DNA of 34,121 nt from Acholeplasmatales bacterium. GTDB taxonomy: Bacteria; Bacillota_I; Bacilli_A; Acholeplasmatales; Anaeroplasmataceae. How positions within the stretch are numbered: the first letter of the stretch is position 1; the number at the start of each line of letters is the position of its first letter. The DNA lies in NCBI GenBank assembly GCA_017444645.1, contig JAFSWG010000004.1, positions 1 through 34,121 of the forward strand, written 5' to 3'. The position numbers and the translations under genes are program-made. Shown one piece after another: positions 15,292 to 26,014 of the stretch. Under the pieces are notes generated by a model. That model was given only the letters and a program-made list of their open reading frames with translations, had not been told where the DNA came from and searched no databases.

Positions 15292-18200
15292 TTATTCAGT
15301 TGTCCAAGGTGTTGGCTCATCATCTACATAATGCCAATATTTATTATCAGTATCAGTAGGTTCTGTTTCTGAATAATAATATTTTTTAGCAGATGTAAAT
15401 AAATTATTTCCATAAGATGAATAAGTAAATGATTCGAAATCTTTTGGTGTACCAGCAAAATATACATCAGATAAACTTGTACCATAGAATGCATAATCAT
15501 AAATGTATGTAACACCCTTTGGAATAACTACTGATGTTAATTTATTACAGTTTCTTAGTGCATTTGATGATATTGTAACACCATCAGTTCTATTGCATGT
15601 TGCAATAACTGAAGTTACTTCAGATGTTCCTGCATAATAATATCCAATGTAATATAACAAATGATATGGTAATTTCACTTTGACAAGTTTGGCACCTTCA
15701 AATGGACTATAGTCTCTATTTACAACACTATCAGGAATTTCTAAATATTCGACTTCACACCCTTTAAATGCTCCTCTACCTAACTCATTAACACCAGGTA
15801 AAACAATAATCGATTTTAAATCTTTTCTATATTGGAAGGCTGCTTCTTTAATCTTAAGATTTGTGATTTCAGCACCTTCGTAAGTGAATGAACCTGAAAT
15901 TACTGCGTTCTCATTTTCACCTAAATATGCTACAATATAACCCCTATCTTCAGATGCGATATATGCATATACAGCTCCATTTGAATCTTTTACTAATACT
16001 GATTTTTCATCAGTTGAAGTGTGTACTATAAGAGCATATTGTCCAATATAACCATTATCAGTATATCCCTTTGTAATACTTAAAGATGATAAGTTATATA
16101 TTTCAGTTAATCTATAACACCATTGGAATGCAAAAGATTCAATTGATGTAACACTTGCTGGAATTGTAATTGAAACTAATGAACCACAACCATAGAATGA
16201 ATAATTTCCGATTGTATTAACTTTATTACCAATTATTACTTCAGATAAATTATTACAATTATAGAATGCATATTGTCCAATTGATGTAACAGCATCCGAA
16301 ATGACAACAGATTTAATATTATTGTTTTGATAGAATAAATAATCTTTAATTACATATTCTGAAATTATATCATCACCATATTCAAACGAATCAGGTAATA
16401 CTAATTCAGTACTATTTCCAGTATATCCTACTAAATATCCTATATTATCAGCATAGACAAATTGATATCCATTAGAATCAGTAACAATACTTGTATTGTC
16501 ATCTAAAGATGTATGAACAATCTTTGCATATAATCCTAATGAACCATTTTCGTTTTCTATTCCAATATTAATAGTAATATAGTTAGATAAGTTATATACC
16601 TCAACTAAGTTATAGCATCCTGCAAATGCATATGCCTTAGATGTTGAAGAATCGATTGTATTTTCAATAGTTTGAACATTTTCAGGAATAATTATTGATT
16701 TTAAAGAAGTACAATTTTCGAATGCTCTATATTTAATTGTAGTTAATGAACTAGGTAAAGTAATATTCTTTAATGATGTACATCCACTAAACATATCACT
16801 ACCTATTGTGTCATTTCCTTCAGCAATAGTAGCTTCTTCTAACATTGTACAACGATAAAATACTGAGCTAGGAATAGTACTCCATACGCCATTAATTGTA
16901 ACTTTTTCTAAATTAATATCATCAGAGAAAGCATAATCACCAACACTTGTGATAGTTGAAGGTAATACTAATTGTTTTAATCCACATTCTCTAAATGCAC
17001 TACCACCTATACTTGTAATAGAATCAGTGAATGAAACTGTTTCAAGACCACTACATCCAAAGAACGTGCTTGTTGGAATTGAAGTTATATTTTCACCAAA
17101 TGTTACATCATTTAATGATTTACAATTTTTAAATAAACCTTCAGCTAAATTACAATTTATAACTACTTTTTCAAGTTTTCTACATAGATTAAATGCTTCT
17201 TTTCCTATTGAAGTAATTGTTGAAGGTAATTCAAGTGATGTGAAACCTGTATTTTCAAATGCACCTTGATTAATTGTCTTAATATTTGTGAAATCAAATG
17301 ATGATAATGATGTACAATTCTTAAACATTTCATAAGGAATTGAAGTCATATCTGATGCTAAAGAAACGGTAGTTAATTTAGCACAATCCTTAAAGAATCC
17401 AGTATGACCACTTTCATATGTTACACCAGTTCCAAATGTAACTGATGTAAGCTCAGGACATCCTTCAAAAGCATACATACGAAGCTTTGATCCTGAAGGA
17501 ATAGTTAAGTTCTTTATTCCAGAACCTTTTAAACAATCTTCATAATAATACTTAATATTTGTAGTATCAATTGTTTCTAAACTTGTACAATTTTCAAACA
17601 TATGTTCTGATAAAGTATCTCCACTATTCATTGTAAATGATGTTAAACTAGTACAATTTCTAAATGCATATTTACCACCATATGAATTAGTATTAGCATA
17701 ACTTGTATTCCAAATAACAGTTTTTAGTCTCTTACAGTTTTCAAATACACCATAACCAGATGTTCCATGATATAGCTTCATTCCACTTGGTATTGTTATA
17801 GTTTCAATATCAGTGCCATAGAATGCACCTTTTAATACTTCTACTACTTTATTCCAAGTAATTGATTTAATACTTGTATTAGCAAATGCTTGTGTTCCAA
17901 TTAATGTCGTCTTATCAGGGAAAGTAATAGATTCTAGTGCTGTACAGCCATAGAACATTCTACTTGCAACGCCACCTAAATTTGTAGGTAGTAATACATC
18001 AGTTAATGAAGTACATCCTTCAAATGTAGATGATGAATTACTAGAGCCATCACTAAATGAATAAGTAGATATACTCATATTTGTTAAATCAACTGATGTC
18101 AATGCTGTACAATTCTTAAATGCTTGTAAATTAATCTTTTCAAGATTTGAAGATGCAACAAATGTTTCAAGACCTGTACCTTCAAAAGCATTCTTTCCGA

Positions 18201-21200
18201 TTGTTGTAATATCTGAACTTAATGTAATAGATTTTAAATTACTATAATTTTGGAAGGCTTTTTCAGGAATTGTTGTTCCACCATTAATTATCAATTCTTG
18301 TAAATTTTTAATAGATTCATTGTTTAGACCTGTTATATTAGAAAATTTACAAGAATTTTCGCTTGAATAATAATATGGCATTTCAAGATATTTTAATGTA
18401 GAAACACCGCTCAAGAATCCTTCAAAATCAGTACATGTATTTGGTACTACTATTTTTCTTAATTTATAACAATCACTAAATGCACCACTATAAATCTTTT
18501 CACATGCTGGGTGAACTTCACACTCTAATATTGTCTTAGTTCTTGCTTTAACAAGCCATCTAAATGGATTATCACTAGTTCCGAAATAACAACCATTTTT
18601 ATAAACTGTTCCAGTTAATTTATCACATCCTGAGAAAGTTGAAGAATTAATAGATTCCAATGTATCTGGTAATTCAATATTAACTAAATTCTTACAATTT
18701 TCAAATAAAGATGCAGATAAAGAAGTTACTTCAGTATCCTTTAAAGATATTGATTCCAATGTAGTACATCCCTCAAATACTGAATATTGCATTGAAATTA
18801 ATGTAGTAGGAATCACAACAGTATACAAAGATTTACAATTCATAAATGCTTCACTATAAATTGCAGTTGTTCCTTCACTTATTTTTACACTTTGAAGTGA
18901 ACTACAATCTTCAAACATATTTTCACCAATTATTGTCAATGAAGCAGGTAAACTTGCACTAGTTAATGAATTACATTTATAGAATGTTGAATAACCAACT
19001 GATTCTAGACCTTCTTTTAATACAATCTTCTCTAATCCTGAATATGAAAAAGCAAAATTTCCAATATATGTTACAGTTTCTGGAATATCAATGTTCTTTA
19101 CATTTGAGCATTGATATAATGCATAATCAGGTAAAGATGTTATTTCAGTTCCCAATACAACTTTTGTTAATGTATTTGGAATATATTTAGAACAATTATC
19201 ATAATAAGATGCACCAAAATAATATCCAATATAATTGTCATCAAACATATGTAATTCTAATTCTTCTAGCTTTAACCCCCTTAGAGCACCTAAAGCAATA
19301 GAATTAACATCAGCTGGAATAACTAATTTTGTTATAGTCTTATCTTTTACATCAGCTAATACTTTATTACCATTATCGTTATAATATACAAATCCATTTT
19401 CTTCAAAGAAAATTGAATCAGTATTATCAGTAACTACGCTTTTTGCATAATATGCTACATAGCCATTGCTTGAATAACCTTTAGATATACTTAATGATGA
19501 TTTATTTATTACTTCAATTATGTTGTTGCATCCATAGAAAGCATAATTACCAATGCTTTCTAGAGTTTGTGGTAATTCTATTTGTTTTAAGAAATTACAA
19601 TAGTAAAAAGCATCATAATCTATTTCTTTCACTTTAGGGAAGCTAACATTACTTAAACTTGAACAATCAATGAATGCATTTCCACCAATGTATTCTACAT
19701 TTGGTAAATTAGCTGATATCAAGTTGTAACAATCAGCAAATGATCTATAGCCTATATTTGTTACATTCATTAAATCAATAGATGATATATTGACACATCC
19801 TTCGAATGCATTTTCTCCAATTGAAACAACTTTTTCATTTAATGTTACTGTTTCAATATTTGTATTATATTTGAATAATTCATCCTTAATTATAATGTCA
19901 TAATTATCAAATGAAGGTATTACAATATCTTTAGAATTTCCTAGATATTCTAATAATGTGACTGTATTATTTTCTAAATCTAGAAGATATCTAAAATCAC
20001 CTTTAACGCCAATTTGACTTTGCGCAGTCTTATCAGTAATTATTTCAATTACGTTTGGTGCACCACCAGCATCATCTAAAGTTAACTCAACAGTTGAATA
20101 ATTATAGATAGTGAATAATTTAGTACAATCTTCAAATGCATTTTCATCAATATAAGTAACTGTTGAAGGAATTATTATTTCAGATAAAGAACTACAATCA
20201 TAGAATGCTCTATAATCTATTCCTTCTACTCCTTCATTTATCTCTACCTTTTTCAAATTATAGCAATTAGAGAAAGCTTTATCGCTAATATAATCGACTT
20301 TATTAGATAATTTAACACTTTCAACATTTGATTGGAATATATATTCATGAAGTTCATATGAAGGAATTGCATCAGTAGCATCTGGTAATACTAAATTAGT
20401 ATCATCACCATAATATCTATCTAATCTCCAATATCCTGCTTCATAGTTTTCGAATAAATAATCATCAACTAATAAATAACCTGAATTATCAAGAGATTGA
20501 ATAGGATAGCAGTTTTGCATAGCATCTATAAAATCTTGATTTACTTGTAAATCTCCATTTAAATATACTTCTATGGATAAGTCATTATTGTAAACATGAC
20601 CAGGTACACTTGTATCTTCTACTGGATCTGGACTAATAGGTCCGCTTATAGGTATTAAAACCATTCCTGATGGAATTATGTATCTATTGAATACTCCCAC
20701 ACCAACTTCTGGAACACTATTAAATGTAACTCTTACAATACCACTATTTGCAAATGCATAATTATTAATTTTCTTTAATGTTTTTGGTAATGTTAAGAAG
20801 CATACATTTGCATAACTAAATGCGTCCTCAGCTATTTCTGTAACACCCTCAGGTAATGTAAGATCAATAGGGCATCCCTCTTTTAGTCCTAAAACTATAC
20901 ATTCAGTATCTGTTGATTTAAATTCTAAATATTCAAATCCTGGAGCTATTTCAAATTTTGGTGAAACATAATCTGCATCACTTATTAATACTTTAAATGA
21001 ATCACTTGTAGAAATTAAATTATCACCATTATACCAACCAATAAATTTATAACCAATTCCTGAATTTGCTTGTAATAATTTATATTCACCAACAATTTCT
21101 GATGCATATGAATCTACAGGAGAATCATCTGGCTTAACATCTACTGGTTTAATTGTTTTTTCTGAATTATTTTTATAAAAGTCTATTACTTCTTCAGGTA

Positions 21201-21369
21201 AAGTAATATTAGAAGGAGAATTATCAACACTTCCTCTATCATGATCATTTTCGTTTATATTTGTTCCTTGATTAGAAGTAGTTGTTGTAGTACTATTATC
21301 TTTTACGCAAGATGCTAAACTAAAAGATGCAAGTAAAGCTAAGCTAACAAAAATCTTTTTCTTTTTCAT
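15292..21369 (-). CDS. Giant BspA-type leucine-rich-repeat (LRR_5) surface lipoprotein
   Basis: A 2025-residue lipoprotein. The signal peptide MKKKKIFVSLALLASFSLAS leads to a lipobox cysteine at position 21, then a Ser/Thr/Asn linker. Residues about 90-150 resemble a bacterial-repeat (InlB B-repeat-like) domain (GYKFIGWYNGDNLIS). The remainder is dozens of about 23-residue LRR_5 units of the form I-x-x-x-A-F-x-x-C-x-x-L-x-x-(I/V)-x-(I/L)-P-x-(S/T)-(hydrophobic)-x-x-I. About five non-LRR inserts of related sequence interrupt the array (see finding). The C-terminal piece (YYYSETEPTDTDNKYWHYVD) is a common cap in such proteins of gut bacteria. BspA-type proteins bind host or bacterial surfaces, but the target here is unknown. 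GGAGGGAG precedes the ATG and the gap to the FecR gene is 13 bases, so they share an operon. Confidence 0.93.
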   Translation of the reverse strand: MKKKKIFVSLALLASFSLASCVKDNSTTTTTSNQGTNINENDHDRGSVDNSPSNITLPEEVIDFYKNNSEKTIKPVDVKPDDSPVDSYASEIVGEYKLLQANSGIGYKFIGWYNGDNLISTSDSFKVLISDADYVSPKFEIAPGFEYLEFKSTDTECIVLGLKEGCPIDLTLPEGVTEIAEDAFSYANVCFLTLPKTLKKINNYAFANSGIVRVTFNSVPEVGVGVFNRYIIPSGMVLIPISGPISPDPVEDTSVPGHVYNNDLSIEVYLNGDLQVNQDFIDAMQNCYPIQSLDNSGYLLVDDYLFENYEAGYWRLDRYYGDDTNLVLPDATDAIPSYELHEYIFQSNVESVKLSNKVDYISDKAFSNCYNLKKVEINEGVEGIDYRAFYDCSSLSEIIIPSTVTYIDENAFEDCTKLFTIYNYSTVELTLDDAGGAPNVIEIITDKTAQSQIGVKGDFRYLLDLENNTVTLLEYLGNSKDIVIPSFDNYDIIIKDELFKYNTNIETVTLNEKVVSIGENAFEGCVNISSIDLMNVTNIGYRSFADCYNLISANLPNVEYIGGNAFIDCSSLSNVSFPKVKEIDYDAFYYCNFLKQIELPQTLESIGNYAFYGCNNIIEVINKSSLSISKGYSSNGYVAYYAKSVVTDNTDSIFFEENGFVYYNDNGNKVLADVKDKTITKLVIPADVNSIALGALRGLKLEELELHMFDDNYIGYYFGASYYDNCSKYIPNTLTKVVLGTEITSLPDYALYQCSNVKNIDIPETVTYIGNFAFSYSGLEKIVLKEGLESVGYSTFYKCNSLTSASLPASLTIIGENMFEDCSSLQSVKISEGTTAIYSEAFMNCKSLYTVVIPTTLISMQYSVFEGCTTLESISLKDTEVTSLSASLFENCKNLVNIELPDTLESINSSTFSGCDKLTGTVYKNGCYFGTSDNPFRWLVKARTKTILECEVHPACEKIYSGAFSDCYKLRKIVVPNTCTDFEGFLSGVSTLKYLEMPYYYSSENSCKFSNITGLNNESIKNLQELIINGGTTIPEKAFQNYSNLKSITLSSDITTIGKNAFEGTGLETFVASSNLEKINLQAFKNCTALTSVDLTNMSISTYSFSDGSSNSSSTFEGCTSLTDVLLPTNLGGVASRMFYGCTALESITFPDKTTLIGTQAFANTSIKSITWNKVVEVLKGAFYGTDIETITIPSGMKLYHGTSGYGVFENCKRLKTVIWNTSYANTNSYGGKYAFRNCTSLTSFTMNSGDTLSEHMFENCTSLETIDTTNIKYYYEDCLKGSGIKNLTIPSGSKLRMYAFEGCPELTSVTFGTGVTYESGHTGFFKDCAKLTTVSLASDMTSIPYEMFKNCTSLSSFDFTNIKTINQGAFENTGFTSLELPSTITSIGKEAFNLCRKLEKVVINCNLAEGLFKNCKSLNDVTFGENITSIPTSTFFGCSGLETVSFTDSITSIGGSAFRECGLKQLVLPSTITSVGDYAFSDDINLEKVTINGVWSTIPSSVFYRCTMLEEATIAEGNDTIGSDMFSGCTSLKNITLPSSLTTIKYRAFENCTSLKSIIIPENVQTIENTIDSSTSKAYAFAGCYNLVEVYNLSNYITINIGIENENGSLGLYAKIVHTSLDDNTSIVTDSNGYQFVYADNIGYLVGYTGNSTELVLPDSFEYGDDIISEYVIKDYLFYQNNNIKSVVISDAVTSIGQYAFYNCNNLSEVIIGNKVNTIGNYSFYGCGSLVSITIPASVTSIESFAFQWCYRLTEIYNLSSLSITKGYTDNGYIGQYALIVHTSTDEKSVLVKDSNGAVYAYIASEDRGYIVAYLGENENAVISGSFTYEGAEITNLKIKEAAFQYRKDLKSIIVLPGVNELGRGAFKGCEVEYLEIPDSVVNRDYSPFEGAKLVKVKLPYHLLYYIGYYYAGTSEVTSVIATCNRTDGVTISSNALRNCNKLTSVVIPKGVTYIYDYAFYGTSLSDVYFAGTPKDFESFTYSSYGNNLFTSAKKYYYSETEPTDTDNKYWHYVDDEPTPWTTE

Positions 21370-21382
21370 TTTATTCTCCCTC

Positions 21383-24097
21383 CTATTCTGTTACCACAAT
21401 ATTTTGAATTGATATTACAAAGTTACCGCTTGCTGATAATGAAATACTTTGACCCTCGTTTGAAGTACCTGGAACTAATTCTGTTGCGTTATTTGTAGAT
21501 TCAACAACACAGTAGATTTGATAAATTGTATATGTTCCTGTCTTTGTAATCTTTGGTATTTCTGTGGTCCAAGTCTTTCCTTCATCAATTGAGTAATATG
21601 TTGCTGATGAAGTAGCTGGACCAACTATATCGAATACTATACTTGTTGGAATAACTGTTGGAATATCAGTTTTACTTACATTTATATCACTTGGTAATGC
21701 TACATCTACTTCTAAAGATGAATATTTTCCACCACTTGCATAATATCCAATTTCAGAATATTCAAATTTTACAATTCCACTAATTGTATTATATCCATTT
21801 GCAGAAACTGTATAATTAAAATCTGCTGAACCATCTTTTTTATCTGATACTGCCACTTTTACATCTATTTCTTCTTTTGTAATTGAATCATAGAATTTTG
21901 AATTCTTTAATAAATCTGTATAAATCTTATAAGTATCAGCAAGTGAAGTAATTGTTCTTCCATCTGGTGATTCTGCAGTTCCGCTATGTGTCATACCATC
22001 TGAATCTCTATATGAATAACTAATTGTATGGCTATCATTTGAAAGAATATAGATTGTATCACTTAAGAATCTTAAATTGTCTGATGCAATTACTCCTTTT
22101 CCAACTTCAACACTAACATATTCATATCCTGTAACTACACTAGAACCATTAGTTACTTTATAATATACTTTATGATTTCCAGCTTCAGTAATATATAATG
22201 AAGAATTATAAGTTGTTCCATCTATAGAATATTCAACTGTATAATCAGAGCTTATAAAATCCATTAATACTCCTGATGGATTATCATTTGCATTATAACC
22301 ATAACTTGTATTTCCTACTTGGTATGAAGGATAATTAGTTGGTTTTGTATCAGCTAAATACATGTAGATAGTTTCATTATATCCCATTGTAGTTGCAGAT
22401 GGGAAAATTAAGAAATTAACTTCATTATATACGTTTGCTGTAAAACTAAATGTATTAGTACCATCATAATCTTCTATTGTACCAAATTCAGGTTGAGGCC
22501 CACCATTTGATAAATAAATAATATCATATGGATAATTAATTAACGTCATACTTAAGTCATCAACATCTAGACCAAATGCTGTTAATAAGTCACTACCTGA
22601 AATTGAGTATTCACCAGCATTGCCATTTGTAAATGCTGCTGTATTGAAATAATATAAATTACCACTTAAATTTTCTAGATAATCACTTGATGAAGCAATT
22701 GAATAACCTAAATCTTCTCTTGTGTCACTGAAAATAAAATCTACATTAGTTGTAAAATTATATGTTCCAAAATCAAAAGTAACGCTTAACGAATTTTTAC
22801 CATCAACTAATTCAATATAATCATCAATAATCTTATTATATTTAACTGTTGTTGTAGCAGTTACTTCTTCATTATTGAAATAGAATTTTATATTATTTAA
22901 TACTTTCGAAGCTAGAACACCATTATATTTATTGAACATAGTATCTTCAAATTGAGAAATATTCAAAATAGAATTGTTTAAAGTGTTATCATATCTTATA
23001 TAATCAGTTTCAACAATAATATTTGGCTTAGTAATATAAATAACTTCAAAGTCTTCTACATCTTTATAGCCTTCACAAACAATTTTATAATAAACTCTAT
23101 AGCTACCTGGAGCTATATATTCATAATTATTGTTTTCACTATATTCAGTTTCGCCTTCAGCTTTATAGTATACCTTTGCGCCTGTAACTGCAGGTGTTAT
23201 TGAAACTTTATGTGCAGTACCATCATAAGCTCCAAAATAACCTGTTGCAGTGAAATCAATTGTTGGAACATCAAGATTATTTTCAATTTCTCCAATATAA
23301 TCAAAATCAGTTGCTTCAACCTTTCCAACTTCAATTTGGACTTGATCTAACTTATTATTTGCATCTGTTGGATCATCAAATTTGTTATTAACATCTTTTA
23401 ACCAATCTTTTGTAATTTCATTAAACTTATCAGTTGGTATTACTTTTTCCTTTGGTACATTAACTACAATCTTTCCTGAATCAACACCGATATCTGATAA
23501 TTTACCTTTAATGATATTACCATCAACAATATCAAATACATATAATTCAGTACGACCTTTAAATACAGAGAAGCTTTCAACGAATTCTTTTGCCTTCTCT
23601 ACTACTTCAACTCCAAATGTAGTACCACGAACGGCCATTACTGAGTTATTAGATGATAAGAAGAATTCTTCATCTTCTCCTAATTTATTTTGAATTTGAG
23701 CTAATACTTTACCTTTTTCGATAAAGATGTTAGTCTTTTTACTATCTTTTCCTTCACTCTTGATTTTAACTTCAGACAATTGGTCGATGTAAATGTATTT
23801 ATCTTCATCAAATTTTAAAACTAATTTTGAGTTTTCTTTTACATTTAGTTCATCACCATCATATAAATTCATTCCCTTAAAGCAAGTAATAGTTTCTTTG
23901 TCATCAGTAACAGTTGCTTCACCTTCAATTTGAACTATTTTTATACTCCTTGCTTGACCAATAGGTTGAGGATTGTTTTCTTGTGTTTCAACAGTTTGAG
24001 TTGTTGTTGTATTGTTATTTGATCCACCACAGGCTGCTAATCCAAATGTGGCAAAGATTGCGATAAACACAATTATAAATTTCCATAACTTTTTCAT
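21383..24097 (-). CDS. FecR-domain lipoprotein
   Basis: About 904 residues. The start is placed at the ATG at 24095-24097 because GGAGGG sits just upstream; an in-frame TTG at 24107-24109 would place the ribosome binding site inside the gene. The signal peptide ends at LAAC (Cys23). Residues about 45-210 form a FecR domain: a beta-rich segment with GDELNVKENSKLVLKF, IFIEKGKVLAQI, and the signature VMAVRGTTFGVEV. The rest consists of beta-sandwich, Ig/MBG-like modules with repeated Tyr-rich strands (TYNSSLYITEAGNHKVYYKV, TWTTEIPKITKTGTYTIYQI), probably extracellular. In other phyla FecR-domain proteins are encoded beside CHASE2 adenylate cyclases, as here. No FecI-type sigma factor or TonB system is present, so iron signalling is unlikely. 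It may be the extracellular partner of the cyclase sensor (inference). Confidence 0.9.
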   Translation of the reverse strand: MKKLWKFIIVFIAIFATFGLAACGGSNNNTTTTQTVETQENNPQPIGQARSIKIVQIEGEATVTDDKETITCFKGMNLYDGDELNVKENSKLVLKFDEDKYIYIDQLSEVKIKSEGKDSKKTNIFIEKGKVLAQIQNKLGEDEEFFLSSNNSVMAVRGTTFGVEVVEKAKEFVESFSVFKGRTELYVFDIVDGNIIKGKLSDIGVDSGKIVVNVPKEKVIPTDKFNEITKDWLKDVNNKFDDPTDANNKLDQVQIEVGKVEATDFDYIGEIENNLDVPTIDFTATGYFGAYDGTAHKVSITPAVTGAKVYYKAEGETEYSENNNYEYIAPGSYRVYYKIVCEGYKDVEDFEVIYITKPNIIVETDYIRYDNTLNNSILNISQFEDTMFNKYNGVLASKVLNNIKFYFNNEEVTATTTVKYNKIIDDYIELVDGKNSLSVTFDFGTYNFTTNVDFIFSDTREDLGYSIASSSDYLENLSGNLYYFNTAAFTNGNAGEYSISGSDLLTAFGLDVDDLSMTLINYPYDIIYLSNGGPQPEFGTIEDYDGTNTFSFTANVYNEVNFLIFPSATTMGYNETIYMYLADTKPTNYPSYQVGNTSYGYNANDNPSGVLMDFISSDYTVEYSIDGTTYNSSLYITEAGNHKVYYKVTNGSSVVTGYEYVSVEVGKGVIASDNLRFLSDTIYILSNDSHTISYSYRDSDGMTHSGTAESPDGRTITSLADTYKIYTDLLKNSKFYDSITKEEIDVKVAVSDKKDGSADFNYTVSANGYNTISGIVKFEYSEIGYYASGGKYSSLEVDVALPSDINVSKTDIPTVIPTSIVFDIVGPATSSATYYSIDEGKTWTTEIPKITKTGTYTIYQIYCVVESTNNATELVPGTSNEGQSISLSASGNFVISIQNIVVTE

Positions 24098-24109
24098 ATT
24101 TCCCTCCAA

Positions 24110-25924
24110 TTAATCACTATAGCCATCAATTTCAACTACTTGATAACATTTGATTGGCTCTTTTTTATTCTTAAACATTCTATCTCCAGCATCTACTACT
24201 TTGATTCTATCCTTTAATACTTCATATACATCACTAGAGATTAATACTTGATCCCCTGCAGCTGAAGCTTCAATTCTTGATGCTGTATTTACTGTATCTC
24301 CAATTGCAGTAAAGTCCATTCTTGTTTTTGAACCTATGTTACCGATTACGGCATCACCGAAGTGAACACCTACACCAAATTCTAGCTTCTTATTATATTT
24401 TTCATAAACTTGCTCACATATATGCTTACCCACACTTACAATGCCATATGCTGCACAAACTGCTTTATAAATATAATCGTCTAAATCAACTGGGGCATTA
24501 AATATTGCCATTACACAGTCACCAATAAATTTATCAACCATTCCACCATATTTAAATACTTGATTAGTTGCCATCTCTAAATATCCATTTAAGATATCAA
24601 CTACATTTTCTGGTGGTAATTCTTCACTCATCTTTGTAAATCCTCTAATATCTACAAATAAGCAAGCTACATTTCTCTTTCTTCCACCTAAGCTCATCGC
24701 ATCCTCTTGTTTTTCAACAAGTGCTTCTGCAACATCAGGTGAAATATATCTTTTGAATGTACCAATAACTTCACGCTTATGTTTATATTCACTGTAATAA
24801 TGAATAACAATTAATGTAACAAACGCTATTAATAAAATTAAAATTGGTAAAGATATAAAATAATATGATTTAGCTGAATGTAGAATAAATGTTAATAAGA
24901 ATTCAATTCCTATTCCACATGCAAAAGCAATAAATCCTAAATAGAATGCTAAGCATGTCATTAAGAATGTTATTACAAACACAACTAATGTGTTAATTGC
25001 AACAGCGCCAAAGCTTGGAGTAGGAGAATAGATTTCATTATTTAATAAAGATTGAATAATATTACATTGAACCTCTACACCAAACATTTCTCCAATAGGT
25101 GAATTATAAATATCATTTGATAATCCTGTATCAACAGCACTAGCATATGATCCAAAAACAACAATTGAATTTTTAGCACTTCTGATTTGAGTTACAGAAC
25201 CATCAATTAAATCAGCCATTGATATATAATTAAAATCTGGCATTACATCTTTTACTTTTCCATCGCCTGTATAACTCAATGTGGGTGCTGAATAATAATT
25301 GAAATAATAAGCTTTATTCTTTTCATATTGTGATGATGTTTGTCCCGTTTTAGTCATATACATATCATAAATTGAATAAGCTAAACTATTATAATAAGTA
25401 CTCTCTAGATAAGTTCTTCTTACTGCTTCATCATTATCTGTTAAAGCATCAACATATCCAACACTAGATGTTCCCTCATAAATTGTTTTAGATAATCCAT
25501 ATGGAGCGCTATCTCTAGACATTCCATTAACACCTAAGACTACATTATGGCGTTTTAATGCATCTCTTAATTCTATATCTACTTCATCACATCCATATTG
25601 GCTGTTGAATATAACATCAAATCCTATTGTGGCTGGAATACAATTATTATCAGCCCACATATTTAATATGTCAGCAAAATATTTTCTATACTCGATTGGA
25701 TTATAAGCATTATATTTTTCAATTGTTTGATCATCAATTCCAACAACTATAATTTCTTTTGCTGCATCACCTTTATGCTGATATAAACCATCAGTTATTT
25801 TATTATCCAAACCACCAAGAGGATTCCAAAAATTAGATACAATAGATAATATCAATACTATAACTGTAAATATCCCCGAAAATATTAAATTTTTAATACT
25901 GAATTTAAATATTTTATTTTTCAT
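24110..25924 (-). CDS. CHASE2-domain class III adenylate cyclase
   Basis: About 604 residues from the ATG at 25922-25924, which has GGGAG just upstream; an earlier in-frame start at 25957 lacks one. The N-terminal helix (about 12-30) is followed by an extracytoplasmic CHASE2 sensor (IIVVGIDDQTIEKYN, then VVFGSYASAVDTG), three closely spaced membrane helices (about 315-390) and a C-terminal class III cyclase domain. Catalytic residues are present: metal-binding Asp425 (FVDIRGF) and Asp469 (FIGDCVMA), and the transition-state Asn and Arg in IGDTVNTASRIE. Lys465 sits at the adenine-specifying position and a Thr at its partner site, as in bacterial adenylate rather than guanylate cyclases. It should make cAMP in response to an external signal. 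It is the first gene of the operon with the FecR and LRR lipoproteins. Confidence 0.94.
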   Translation of the reverse strand: MKNKIFKFSIKNLIFSGIFTVIVLILSIVSNFWNPLGGLDNKITDGLYQHKGDAAKEIIVVGIDDQTIEKYNAYNPIEYRKYFADILNMWADNNCIPATIGFDVIFNSQYGCDEVDIELRDALKRHNVVLGVNGMSRDSAPYGLSKTIYEGTSSVGYVDALTDNDEAVRRTYLESTYYNSLAYSIYDMYMTKTGQTSSQYEKNKAYYFNYYSAPTLSYTGDGKVKDVMPDFNYISMADLIDGSVTQIRSAKNSIVVFGSYASAVDTGLSNDIYNSPIGEMFGVEVQCNIIQSLLNNEIYSPTPSFGAVAINTLVVFVITFLMTCLAFYLGFIAFACGIGIEFLLTFILHSAKSYYFISLPILILLIAFVTLIVIHYYSEYKHKREVIGTFKRYISPDVAEALVEKQEDAMSLGGRKRNVACLFVDIRGFTKMSEELPPENVVDILNGYLEMATNQVFKYGGMVDKFIGDCVMAIFNAPVDLDDYIYKAVCAAYGIVSVGKHICEQVYEKYNKKLEFGVGVHFGDAVIGNIGSKTRMDFTAIGDTVNTASRIEASAAGDQVLISSDVYEVLKDRIKVVDAGDRMFKNKKEPIKCYQVVEIDGYSD

Positions 25925-25985
25925 TTTTCTCCCTTTTAAAATTATATTTAAAATCATTTAGCAAACATAACAAAAAATCACCTAC

Positions 25986-26014
25986 ATTATACCAATAAAT
26001 TATATTTATTGCAA
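25986..26014 (-). promoter_or_regulatory. Promoter of the cyclase-FecR-LRR operon
   Basis: The minus strand has TTGCAA (26009-26014), a 17-base spacer and TATAAT (25986-25991) with an extended TG. It gives a 5' leader of about 55 bases before the cyclase ATG. Confidence 0.75.

Noticed and set aside
15292-21369. Many short DNA repeats, considered as a CRISPR array
   Set aside because: The repeats are degenerate, keep the reading frame and encode LRR_5 units. There is no constant repeat with unique spacers, and no cas genes.
21383-24097. FecR lipoprotein as part of a FecI-FecR-FecA iron signalling system
   Set aside because: There is no ECF sigma factor or TonB-dependent receptor nearby and the organism appears Gram-positive-like. 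The cyclase pairing is the better context.
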